Origin: Hirsutella rhossiliensis
Lineage: Eukaryota; Ascomycota; Sordariomycetes; Hypocreales; Ophiocordycipitaceae
Direction: 5' to 3'
DNA length: 64,000 bases
Assembly (NCBI RefSeq): GCF_020360975.1
Contig: NW_025408667.1
Coordinates: 6,758,001 to 6,822,000, forward strand
Shown: one piece after another, positions 1-11,230 of the stretch
How the letters are laid out: the number at the start of each line of letters is the position of its first letter
How positions within the stretch are numbered: position 1 is the first letter of the stretch
Notes under the pieces: generated by a model
Told to the model about the DNA's origin: nothing
What the model saw: only the letters and a program-made list of their open reading frames with translations
The model's database searches: none
Made by a program: the position numbers and the translations under genes

Positions 1-822
1 TGCGAACTCGATTTATATCAACACACCGAAGCTATCATCGACAGCAGCTGCCGACGACAGCAGACAAACGTAAAATCCCTGACAAATTTACCATCAAATG
101 TAAGAGAGCTTTCTGTCGGTGACAGTCGGCGACTTTAAGCCCATTCACTTGAAGTTCAAGCTGCATCGTTTTGCATACGTTCAGCAGGATCCAAGGACTG
201 ACCACCGTCCCCAATAAGTCTTATCAAAGTAATATTACAGGCCTGGCCTGAGAAATTGAGTTGAGCTCTGGCAGTAGAAAAAAGGGATGCGTACATAAAG
301 TGGGACCTGCCCGATAAAACAGATTGCCCCTTTAGTTATATACGCGGGGCCTTCGGTAACTGTTGGCCTCCATCCAGTCGATCCAGAGGCCGTTTGAACT
401 TCTTCCGCACTCTGTACGGTACGTCGACCAAGTACGCTGCCTCAGAGGATTGCCAAACGACGTTGACCCTTTCTTGTACAATCGTTGTCGCGCGCCGAAT
501 GCAACGAGCGATGCGATGCTCCCAAAGAGTGTCAATTAACCAGAGACTCACCGTCATCGAGAGCACGTACGCTGGTCCAATCGGCCGAGCCTGACGAAAG
601 TCTGCATTTGCTGTTTGTTTGGTGCCTGAAACGACCGCCCTGCCGAACTCCGGCTTGGTTGTTTTCCCGACAATCATGTTTGCTCTCCTGTGGCATTGGA
701 ACGGCTGAGAGCCCGACGATGCTGATACTTTGGGCATCGCCGATGACTAGTTCTGCGACTGTTGCCTCCGCCCCAGCTCTACGAATAGGTCACGCCTGCG
801 CGCAAGCGGCCTTGACAACCAC
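1..822. other. 5' flank of the Dicer-like gene, no gene recognised
   Basis: Normal base composition, with CA and TG dinucleotides present, so this stretch is outside the RIP-mutated repeats. Several short open frames occur on both strands (for example 336-737 on the minus strand) but none shows a domain I recognise and they overlap each other. I read it as promoter and 5' untranslated sequence of the downstream Dicer-like gene, or the edge of an unseen upstream gene. Confidence 0.5.
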
Positions 823-3800
823 ATGGCGTCTGTGGCTATGCCTGGCGTCGACTCTAGTGAAGACGAGTCCGAACCCTTTGGTCGACTCTATCGTACGCAG
901 ACGCAAGCAGCTATCGAACGAGCTTCTACCCCTGAGCCAAAGATCAGGGAGCACATCTCTGCGGCCGCCCAAGATGCCCCGCTGGCTCCCGAGGCCGGGC
1001 AGGCCCAAGTCCCTGGCGAGATAACCTCGAGAGCTTATCAGCTCGAGATGCTCGAACAGAGCCTGAAGCAAAGCGTCATCGTTGTGGTGCGTTTGAGAAA
1101 ACCGCCGCCTACTGCTCGATCCACTGACTGGGTCATGGTAGATGGACACCGGTAGCGGCAAAACGCAAATGTGAGTTGCCTCTTTGCATTCCTATGACTT
1201 CCATACCTTGCTGCCTGCGAGTCGAGCTGACACTGGCTCCAGCGCCGTGCTTCGGATCAAGGCTGAGCTGGAGAGGGCGAGCCCGGACAAAGTAAGCCGC
1301 TGCCTTTGCCCTCGAACGGCAGGCCCAAATGCTGATCAAAGGCACAAAGATAATCTGGTTTCTCGCTCCGACAGTGTCGCTCTGCGGTCAACAGTTCAAC
1401 GCTATCGGCCTCCAGATCACCTCGACGCGCATCAAGCTGTTGACCGGCAATGAGAACGTTGACACGTGGAACGCAGACACTTGGGACTTGGCCATGGAGG
1501 ATGTTCGCATCGTCGTCTCGACCTACCAGATACTGCTCGACGCTCTCAGCAATGCCTTCCTCAGTATAAACCGCTTAGCTCTCATCATCTTCGACGAGGG
1601 TACGTCAAAGAATTGTCCGGTTCCCCGTGCGTCTTCAATCTAACGCGCTACAGCCCACAATTGCGTCGACAGGCACCCGGGAAGTAAAGTCATGGCCAAC
1701 TTCTACCACAGGCGCAGAGATCGCGGCGGCGATATGCCTTGCATCTTAGGCCTGACGGCAACCCCGAGCATGAGATCCAATTTCAAAGGCGTTGAGACCC
1801 TTGAGGCGATTCTCCACGCCAAGTGCGTGTCACCAACTGTTCATCGTGAAACACTCCTCGAATTCGTCAAGAAGCCAGAAATACTTTGCGCTTGGTACAC
1901 CCCCCAAGCCTCTGATCTTCTCACCAAGACCATGCAGTCGCTGTGGGATGCTCGTTGCAATCTTGACATTGCGCAAGACCCTTACATTATTAGCCTGCAA
2001 GCCGAGCCAAATGACAGGAACCTTCGGTCCCTGGCGAAAGCCATTGAGAGACACGAGACATACTCGCAGAATCAGATCAAAGGTCTCTGGAACCGTTGTG
2101 TCGAAGTCCACAAGCAACTTGGCCCCTGGGCGGCCGACCTCTATCTCTGGAACGCTTGCAAATCCTACCTAGACCGCCTGGAGAGAACTGATGACTTTTT
2201 TGATCAATGGTCGAACGCGGAGAAGCGATACGTTGCCGATTTCCTCCGCCGCGTTTCGCCCGAACGCCCATCTCCGAGGCCGCAGAACAGTTCCGACTTG
2301 TCTGACAAGGTCACTGTCCTCTTGCAGGAACTGCTGTCGATTGAACAAGATGTTGTTGGCATAATATTTATCAAGGAACGGTCCACGGTCACGATGCTCT
2401 GCGAAGTGCTTGCGTCGTGCCCGAGAATCGTGGAAAGATACCGCATCGGCTGCATGGTTGGCGGCTCTACGCACTCGGCCAGGAAGCGGACCTTATACGA
2501 GTTCTGGGGCGAGACGAACCAGACGGGTCTGCAAGACTTTCGGTCGGGAGCAATCAACTTGCTCGTGGGAACGTCTGTGCTAGAGGAGGGAATCGACATT
2601 CCGGCTTGCAACCTAATTGTGTGTTTTGACAAGCCCCATACCCCCAAGGCCTTTGTGCAGCGGCGTGGGAGGGCGCGAATGGGAGACTCAAGGCTGGTTT
2701 GGCTCACGGAGCAATCGCCCGACGTCATCCAACAATGGGAAGCACTCGAGGAGGAGCTGAAGCACATGTATGAGGATGAGGAAAGGGAAATTCGCAAGCT
2801 GGAAATGCTGCAAGATTCCGAGCCCGGGGGCACCATCAACTTCGAGGTGGAGTCCACCGGGGCGCTGCTCGATCTCGACAATGCGAAGCAGCACTTGCAG
2901 CATTTTTGCAGTACCGTGTCAAAGGGCGAGTTCATCGATAGCCGGCCCGACTATGTTCTGCAACGTCATTGGGACTCGTCGCCGCCCAGGTTGAGCGCGG
3001 CCGTCTTGCTCCCCCCGTTTGTTCCGGGAAAACTGCGCCGCGTCGAGGGTAAGTCCACGTGGCTGTCGGAGAAGAGTGCTACCAAGGATGCGGCATTTCA
3101 GGCCTACGTGGCGCTCTACAGGGCCGGCCTCGTCAGCGAGCACTTGCTGCCCCTGAAGTTCGACGCAGCGCCGTCCGTGGAGACGAGGGCACCGGAGATT
3201 GATGTCGAGCCGCCATTCGATCCCTGGTATCAGGTGGCGAGGGATTGGAACAAGGATGGGCGCAGATGGCTCTATGCCCTGAGCTACCAGGATGAGAATC
3301 AGGTGCAGACTGAGTATGAGGTTCTGCTTCCTGTCCGGCTGGACCAGATTCGCCCTATTGAGCTTTTCCTGGATGTTGGGAGAGTCTGCCAGCTACAATT
3401 CGGCCTTCCGAGGGCCGTCTCTACGCAAGAAGCTGCGGCTTGGCCTGACCAAACGTCGGCCTTGCTCGCAGTCCCGTTTGCTCACCGATGGCACGTCGAG
3501 GACAGCCCCCAGGTTGTCAAGTTCACTGCCAAGGGGGTTGACGTTTCAAGGGAGCAGATTGGCTCAGCACTGTTCGATCCTCATGACGAAGGCCACAGCG
3601 GCGGACAATTCCTCGTTCGGGATCAATACGGGACTCCGTTCCTGTGCAACGGCCAGATTGCAGAAAAGCCGCCCATCGAAAGAGTGCAACATCCTTTTAC
3701 CGATTATGACCTTGCACCGAGCGATGAGCCGTACCTGATCCTTAGAAGGTGGACCAAGCGGTTTGATTTCCTGCACCGCCTTCAGCCGGATGCTGGCTCC

Positions 3801-5396
3801 GTGGTCACGGCCACGGAGCGCTATCCCTGGGTGCTTCCCCAGTCGTGGGCCCTCCTCGACGAGGTCCCGGCGAGGCACGCCAAATTTGGCATGATGATTC
3901 CGTCAATCGCACATGAGCTGCAAGTGATGCTGACGGCAAAGGAATTGGCAACGACCATCCTGCAACGTGTTGCCATTGCTGACCTAGGCCTTGTCCGAGA
4001 AGCAATAAGCGCCCGCAGTGCCTCGGAGCCTGTCCATTACGAAAGGCTGGAGTTTCTAGGCGATTCGATTCTCAAATACTGCACCTCGGTCCAAGCCGCT
4101 GCCGACCGTAAGCCATAGCCCATCCCTACCAAGGACCTCCACTGACGTTGGCGAGTAGATCCTGAGTGGCCCGAAGGCTACCTTTCAGGCTTCCGAGATG
4201 GTCTCATCTCTAATTCAAGGCTTTGCCGAGCCGCAATCGACAGCGGCCTTGCCAAGTTCATCCTCACCAAGCGCTTCACCGGCAAGAAATGGCGGCCGCT
4301 GTATGTGGACGGGTATCTACAGCAGACTCGAGGACACGAAAAGGGCATCCTGATGTCGACCAAAACACTTGCCGACGTGGTTGAGGCCTTGATCGGGGCA
4401 TCGTACATTGACGGGGGTGTCTCCAAGGCTGTGGTGTGCATGTCGACCTTTTTGCGCGAATGTGAGTGGCGGGATGTTAGAAGAGGCCGAGAACGACTCT
4501 TCCACCTCACCCGAAGTGTCGATACCCTGCCACCCGTGTTGGAGCCGCTCGAGAAATTGGTCGGGTACTCTTTCCAGAAGAAAGAGCTTCTCATCGAGGC
4601 CGTGACGCATGCTTCGTATGTACTGGACGCCGGCAGGCGATCATATGAGCGACTCGAGTTCCTCGGCGATGCAGTTCTCGACCACATTGTTGTCACGAAG
4701 CTGTTTGGCGTCAGGCCTCCCCTACCGCACTATGACATGCACACACTCAAGACAGCCATGGTCAACGCAGATTTTCTCGCCTTGGTCGTCATGGAAAATG
4801 GTCTGCGCCAGAGTGATGGCGCGGCCGCGGAAGAGGCCGGGAGTGGTGAGCGGGATGGAGGCTTGGCGTTGTGGAATTTCATGCGCCATGCCTCCCCTGC
4901 CATCGGGGCCGAACAAGGACGGATGCGGAAGCGACATGGCGCCATGAGGACAGCAATCCTAGAGACCATGGAACGCGGAACGCATTACCCGTGGGCGTTG
5001 CTCGCGCGGATGCAGGCGAAAAAGTTCTTTTCGGACTTGTTCGAGGCACTCCTGGGGGCCGTCTGGATCGACTCGGGCTCCAAGGAAACGTGCGAGGCCG
5101 TGGTGGCGCGGTTCGGCATCCTGTCTTACCTAGAGCGACTGCTGGGGGACAAGGTCGAGGTCCAGCATCCCAAGCAGTTGCTCGGCAAGCTGGCCGTCGC
5201 GGACACGGTCACGTATGACATCGATGCCAAGGAGGGCAACGACGGCGAGAAGAGGTATCTGTGCACAGTCCTAGTGGGGGACAGGGTTGTTGCCGAGGTG
5301 GACGACGGCGTGAGCAGGGAGGAGGTGCAGACGAAGGCAGCGCACGAGGCTGTCGGGCTGCTCAAGAGGGAGCAAGAGTCGTCGCATGTCGGCTGA
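823..5396 (+). CDS. dcl2: Dicer-like protein 2, six exons, apparently intact
   Basis: RNA-silencing ribonuclease that cuts double-stranded RNA into small interfering RNAs. Inferred exons: 823-1086, 1142-1170, 1243-1291, 1350-1599, 1654-4107, 4159-5396, giving 1427 residues, about the usual length for fungal DCL2. Each junction restores the family reading. Intron 1 restores the Walker A box GSGKT (92-96), intron 4 (acceptor after a CTAAC branch site) restores DEAH (196-199), and intron 5 joins the RNase IIIa domain. Other motifs seen: TAT (232-234), helicase motif VI QRRGRAR (533-539), a dimerisation domain around 600-690, RNase IIIa ERLEFLGD (994-1001), RNase IIIb ERLEFLGD (1179-1186) with second acidic site D1308/E1311, and a C-terminal dsRNA-binding region from about 1345. 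No clear PAZ domain is visible, as is common in DCL2. All catalytic positions checked are present. The third intron uses a less usual AAG acceptor. The start at 823 is the first ATG in frame; 838 is an alternative. Confidence 0.95.
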
Positions 5397-5573
5397 CGCT
5401 GGTTACGACGATGTAATGATGTGATGTGACGAGTTGACGATTCATGTTGGACGAGTCTGTGGCTTGGTTGGATGATTGACGATGCGAGCATTACCGTGCA
5501 GAGGCGAGGCAGGCGTGGCCAGATTATCGTGTACGGACCGAGATGAGGTCTGGGGTTGACGAGAATGAGGTTG
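5397..5573. other. short convergent intergenic region
   Basis: About 177 bp between the stop codons of the Dicer-like gene (+) and the riboside kinase gene (-). The two genes converge, so their 3' untranslated regions probably abut or overlap. No separate element seen. Confidence 0.6.
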
Positions 5574-6555
5574 CTATGCATGCTTTTGCAGCTCGGCCAG
5601 AATCGCGTCGACCATCCAGCCAAGCAGGACCTCCATGTCGGCATCGACCGGGGCCTCCTTCAACACCCGGATGCCCGCCTCGTCGAGCGCACGGCCCCTG
5701 AAGCGGCCCTCGACGTCGCCGTCGTCGAACATCCAGGCGTGGTCGGCCACGTAGTTGGGCCAGACGACGGAGTCGACGTAGCCCGGCGGGTCCTGCCAGA
5801 AGCCCTCGATGGTAACGTAGCCAAGCCGGGCCTCGCGACGGGCCTTGGTCCTGGCGTACGAGGCCCGAACAAAGAGCTTGAGATCCAGGCAGGGGTTCAG
5901 CAGGGCCGCCATGGACGGACAGTAGAGCAGGAAGCCGTCGAGGAGGCAGAGGCGGAGGGAGCCGTGCAGCGGGTGCGACGCGCCCAGAGCCGAGGCGACC
6001 TTGGCCTTGACGGCGGCGACAGCGGCGTCGTTGACGGGACACTGGCCGACAGCGTTCTGGTCCTCCTTGGATTCGAGCGTGGGCTTTGGGGTCGAGGTCA
6101 ACGGCCAGGGCTCAGGCGTAGGAGCAAAAGGCGTGCTTACCGGAAAGGAGGCGTGTTGGCGGATATAGCAGAGGGCGTCGGCCATGGCGGCGACGTCGAT
6201 GGCCTCGGCGCAGTCCCAGTCGCGCAGGCCATTCTTGTACGGCAACCTGCACGTTTGATGAGGTTGTGTAAGTAAGGAACTCTAAGCCAACGATGCCATA
6301 CAAATCACCGCATGCATCTAAACACACACACACACTGGCATATGTAGGTTGTAGACAAGGCCAAGGACAGAGGGAGGACAGAGGGTTGTAGGCATCTTTG
6401 ACTCACTCCGTCTCGGGCTTATAGAAGTCATCCTCGTGGAGGATAAAGGAGCCGGGGAAAATGTCCCGCAGCAGCCGGGCGAGGGTGGTTTTTCCGCTCG
6501 AGGAGCAGCCCGAGATGCTGACGACGAGGGCCTGTTGGTTGCTGGCGGTGGCCAT
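5574..6555 (-). CDS. nrk1: nicotinamide riboside kinase (NRK1-like)
   Basis: Phosphorylates nicotinamide riboside to NMN in NAD+ salvage; cytosolic by family. Exon 1 (6407-6555) carries the P-loop GCSSSGKTT (residues 16-24) and the HEDDFYKPE motif (40-48) expected of NRKs. Intron 1 (6247-6406, 160 bp, donor GTGAGT, acceptor CAG) joins it to a segment reading LPYKNGLRDWD, the family's nucleoside-binding region. I also infer an in-frame second intron at 6084-6140 (57 bp, donor GTAAGC). Removing it turns a proline-rich insert into a normal-length loop before SKEDQN and gives 254 residues, near yeast Nrk1 size. If it is not an intron the protein is 273 residues. The start at 6555 is preferred over 6642 because the upstream extension runs into the AT-rich repeat block and has no family character. 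The transposon block begins only about 85-100 bp upstream of this start codon. Confidence 0.88.
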
Positions 6556-6655
6556 TTTTCTGGACGCGGGTTCTGGAGTGATGAATGGGAAGAGAGAATG
6601 GGTGGTACGGCGGCCAATAGGTGAGTTAGAGTTAAAAGGCATTTTTAGATTTTTC

Positions 6656-7020
6656 TCGTCTATATATATACCTAGGTCTATAGCTATATTATACTTCGTT
6701 ATATTTATTATAGATATATACCTTAATAGATAAGTATATAAGCGTATAGTTATATTAGTAATATATATAAAAGAGAAAAATAATAATTACTTTATATATA
6801 TATTCCTTATTATTATAGAGTAGGTAGAGGCGTAGGTATAGGTACGGTCTATAAGAAGAAGGCTAATAATCTATAAGGGGGAAAAGGAAGAGAAGTACGG
6901 GCTTAGCTTATATAGGCATATAGGCCGCTTATATATAGACTTAGCCTAGACCCTAGTCTAGGCTTATATAGGGTAAAAGCCCTTATACTTATTAGCTATA
7001 AAAAAGCGTATATAAGAAAG
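6656..7020. other. AT-rich repeat-block edge, unassigned
   Basis: TA-rich sequence with RIP composition lying directly upstream of the riboside kinase gene. No domain, terminal repeat or match to the other repeats of the window was seen. Confidence 0.4.
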
Positions 7021-7426
7021 AATTTAAAGAATAAGTATTACTATTTACTTAAGACTAAATCTCTATTTAGCTAATACTAGTAAATGCGGGGTACCTTAAT
7101 ATCTTATACTAATATCTTATAAGTACTATCTTTTTACTATTCCTTTAGCGAAAAATTCCTAAAAACCCTTAGATAGCTTTAACTATAAAGTAGCGTACTT
7201 AAGCGTTTAAGCTAGTAAGGGAGGGGTCCCCCTTAAGTAGGGGCCCTACTATAAGGGTTTACCCCTACGTAAGGTAAGCGCGATATATAAAATAAGTACT
7301 TTAAGATACTTTATATTTTCCTTTAATAACTAAAATATAATATAGCTAATTAAAAAAGGGGATTTTAAGAGACTCTTAGCTAAATAAAGATTTAGTCTTA
7401 AGTAAATAATAATACTTTAAAGAATT
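7021..7426. mobile_element. MITE-like element with about 50 bp terminal inverted repeats
   Basis: Positions 7021-7074 reappear as the reverse complement at 7376-7426 with a few mismatches and a short gap. The core TTTAGTCTTAAGTAAATA is shared. The 406 bp unit has no coding capacity. Small size plus long terminal inverted repeats suggests a non-autonomous DNA transposon. No clear target-site duplication could be fixed because both flanks are TA-rich. Confidence 0.7.
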
Positions 7427-7596
7427 ACCTTATATATATTTATAGCTAATTATATATTAATTAATATAAAAAAGAAAAATATAGTTACTTTATATATACT
7501 CTTTATTACTCCTTTTCTTTTTTTCTCTTTCTTATTATTATTATATTATAAGTTCTCCTTATTATTTTATCTTAAATACTTTAGAATAATAATATA
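7427..7596. other. AT-rich spacer, nothing recognised
   Basis: TA-rich sequence between the inverted-repeat unit and Gypsy copy A1. It shows no terminal repeat or readable frame. Confidence 0.35.
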
Positions 7597-7802
7597 TATA
7601 AGAGTCTTTAACTATTATAAGTTATAGGCTTAAGCTATAGCCTAAGCTATATAGTTATATATAAAGGGCCGGATCTTATATATATATATATAGGCTAGCT
7701 ATATATAAAAGAGCTCTATATAGCTTATTAATATTATCTTATAAATAGTACTTATATATATACCTTTACTTACTTTATAATAATATAAGCTATTAACTAA
7801 TA
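7597..7802 (+). repeat. 5' LTR-like leader of A1
   Basis: 206 bp beginning TATAAGAGTC (TG to TA if the original began with TG) and ending near TAACTAATA. The same unit starts copies A2, A3 and A4 with 206-208 bp spacing. No 3' LTR is present in any copy, so the right border is inferred. Confidence 0.65.
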
Positions 7803-10800
7803 AATCTAATAGATATCTCTTTAAAGAGGGTATTACTTCCTTAAAGGAGTACTCTACTCTTTTTTAGATAGATAGGAAGTATTATAGCTATCTTAAAAGT
7901 AATTAAAAGCGCGATAGCTAGCGAGAAAGATAAGGTTCTCGCTATACTAAGGGAGCTATCTATAAGACTAGCTTTAACCTATATAACCTCTATAACGCTA
8001 GTTATAGCGGCGATACTACTAACGTAGAAGCTACTCTTTTAGCTAACTTAGGATAGTAAGCTAGAGTCCTTTTACTTCTTCCTTAGCTAGCTATAGATAA
8101 AGTTTATAACTAATAAGAAATAAGGCTTAAATAGCTATTGCGATATAGCGTAGTATTTACTCTTTTATACGCTATTAGAGCTTTAAATATAGTAGATCTT
8201 TAGATTCTAAGATAAGGGCGGCCTTAAAGGTAAATACGACTTATAGGACTTCTTTTAATACCTTATATATACGTTTAGTAACGTATAGGAGTAGGAGAAG
8301 GTATAAGATAGGCTATAAACTCTTAAGTAAAAAGATAGATAAACCTTTAGTAAATTCCTCTTTAATTTTAAAGAGACGCTCTTATTAGTAGTAAGGACTA
8401 TAGTATAGGAAAATAGTATAAAGCTTATATAGCTATAGAATTTAATTATACTAGCCTTATAAAAGCTACTTATTCTTATAATAATACCTATTAACTATAG
8501 TAAGTATATAAGCTAGTTAATAAAGATAGTATAAGGCTATAAATAAACGCTAAGTTTTTAAAAGCTTTATAAGTATATACTATATAGTAGCGATAGGATT
8601 ACCGCCTTATTATAAAATAAATAGCTAGCTATTAATATAGATAAGGATACCTTAATATTAGCTACTTATATAGACCGGGCTAAACGCGGTAAGAAGATAC
8701 TATTAACTACCCTTTATACCGCCCTATACTTTAAGTAGCGGGCTAAGTAAGTAATAAGTAAGGAAATTAAGAAAAGAAAGATTAACGGCTACTACTTATA
8801 TTATAGCGCGTTTCTATACTTTATATTAAAATACCTCTTTTTTTAGTTAAGTAGCTTATAGCGGTTTAAGTAGTAAAGATAAAACCGCTCCTTACCTTAG
8901 ATAATAAGAAGGACTCCGCTCTTTTAGGCCTAAAAGAAAAAGAGTAACCTTAGAGTAAAAATAAGCTTTAAAGCTTTAATTACTAATACTAATAAAAGAG
9001 AAAAAAGAGTTATTTACTTATATAAAAAAGGAGCTTACTTTAATATAAGTTATAATTAATAACTCCTTATTAATCGCCGCTCTTATAAATAAGGGCTATT
9101 AATACTATACTATAGTTAATAAGGCACTTATATAAGAGATATAAGTACTAATAAAAATAATTACCTTAAGGTAAGTAAAGGGCGCTTTAAGTATAATAGA
9201 AGGTATAGAGATTAAAGGTATTATATAGCTAGCTATAAAGGTCGATAGCTATTATAAGCTTATTATAGCCTATATAATCCCTTAACTAAAGTTTCTCTTA
9301 ATTCTTAGGAAACCTTAGTTATTATATATAAAGTTATACTTAATTATATATTAAAAGAAGCTATAGTTTAAGCTTATATAATAATAGGTCTACTATAATA
9401 ATAGCTTTATAAGTATAGGACTAAGTATATAAGCTTTATACTTAATATAAAAGGTCTTTACTTCTATCTTTATACGAACTATATAATAATTAAAGTAAGA
9501 AGAAGGTCGTATAGTAGCTAATATAGCGGTCTATATAGTTAGCTTAGCGGATATTAATAAGGCCCTTTAAATAAAAAAGCTAAAGTCGCTTACTAAGCTA
9601 TAGTAATAAATACTAAAGCGCTTCTATAATCTTTTATTACTATTTAAGTCCTAGGAAGTAAATAAGCTTAACCTATATAAGCTAAGGGTAAACTATAAGG
9701 TTATACTTTATACTAATAAAAAAGGGTAGGAACTACTTATACTATTTAAGCCGCTATATAGTATATTATATATAAAGCTACTAGTATTAAAAAAGATACT
9801 AAGGGACCTCTTAAATAAGGGTTTTATTTAAGTAAGTAGCTTTAAAGTATAAGCGCTAGTCCTATTTATATATAAGCTAAAAAGCGGGATATAGTTTTAT
9901 TATAACTATAAGGCTTTAAATATAATTATAAGGCTAGACCGCTACCTTTTACCTTTAATCTTAGATATACTTTATAACTTTTTAAAGGTAAAATAGTTTA
10001 TAAAGCTAAATATAAAATAGGTATTTTATAAGGTATAGATCTTAAAGGGTAATAAGTAAAAGACAGCGTTCTATATATACTATAGCTTATTTAAGTAGCT
10101 TATAATACTTTTTAGCTTCTTAAAAGTACCCGCTACCTTTTAGTATTTTATTAATAATATACTTTAAGACTTCCTTAATAAGTTCGCCTCTATATATATA
10201 GATAATATCCTTATTTATATAAGCGGATCTTATAAAGACTATATATAAAAAGTATAAAAGGTCTTAAAGCGCCTTTAACTTTATAGGCTTTACTTTAACT
10301 TAGATAAGTATAAATTTAAGGATAAAAAAGTTAAGTACCTTAGCTTTATTATCTATATAAGTATAAGTATATAAGCGGACCTTATAACGATCTAGGTAAT
10401 ATAAGACTAAGCGGCCCTAACTATATAAATAGGTATATAAAGCTTCCTTAAGTTTATAAACTATTATAAGATATTTATTAAGAGCTTCTTTTATATTATA
10501 ATACCCTTAAATAAGATTACTAAAAAAAGGACTGCTTTTTATTAAGGGCTTATATAAGATAGAGCGTTCTATATACTTAAGGACTTATTCTTATAAGCCT
10601 TAGTACTACTTTAGTAAGACTTTAACTAGTTTATAATAATTAAAGTAACCTATAATAGCTAGGTACTTAAAAGGACGCTTTCTTAAAAGGTAAATTAATA
10701 AAAGTAATTAATAGCGTTATACTCTTATAAGCTTACCTTAGTAAAGTAAAATTATACTATTTATAATAAAGAGATACTAGTAATTATTAGCTACCTTAAG

Positions 10801-11024
10801 TAATAATAAGTAAAGTATTAAAGTTATAAGAGCTTTAAGGTTCTTATAAACTATAAGAACCTTAAGTACTTTATAACCTATTAGTACCTCTTAGAGCTAT
10901 AAGCTTACTAAGTAAAGTACCTTTTATACTTTAACTTTTTAATTAAGTATTAGCTAAGGTAGGACTCTATAGTCTTAAATATACTTTCTTAAAAGGATTA
11001 AGACCGGCTAATAAGAGCGGATAT
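7597..11024 (+). mobile_element. Gypsy element A1, RIP-dead, 3' truncated
   Basis: Copy 1 of the window's most abundant retroelement. It opens with an LTR-like leader (7597-7802) and continues through gag, protease and reverse transcriptase/RNase H sequence. At 10195-10218 the frame reads YIDNILIY, the Gypsy catalytic box with the second Asp changed to Asn (a G-to-A change). The copy stops at 11024, inside the region preceding the integrase, where copy A2 begins; the rest of A1 is not seen. The body is collinear with A2 from 11231 to about 14450. Every frame is broken by many TAA/TAG codons. Confidence 0.85.
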
Positions 11025-11230
11025 TATAAGAGTCTTTAACTATTATAGGTAATAGGCTTAGGCCACGGCCTAAGCTATATAGTTACGTATAAAGGGCCGG
11101 ATCCTATAAGTATAAGGGCGGGCTAGCCGCGTATAGAAGAGCTCTATATAGCTTATTAATATTATCCTATAGATAGCACCTACGTATATACCTCTACCTA
11201 CTCTATAATAGTATAAGCTATTAACTAATA
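11025..11230 (+). repeat. 5' LTR-like leader of A2
   Basis: Same 206 bp unit as at 7597, beginning TATAAGAGTC. It retains more GC than the A1 copy (for example GGCCACGGCC near 11073), so it is less heavily mutated. Confidence 0.65.

Noticed and set aside
336..737. 133-codon minus-strand frame upstream of the Dicer-like gene
   Set aside because: No recognisable domain, no introns or context, and overlapping frames on the other strand; probably chance.
5556..6275. 239-codon plus-strand frame antisense to the riboside kinase
   Set aside because: Mirror frame of a GC-rich real gene; the minus strand carries the P-loop and family motifs.
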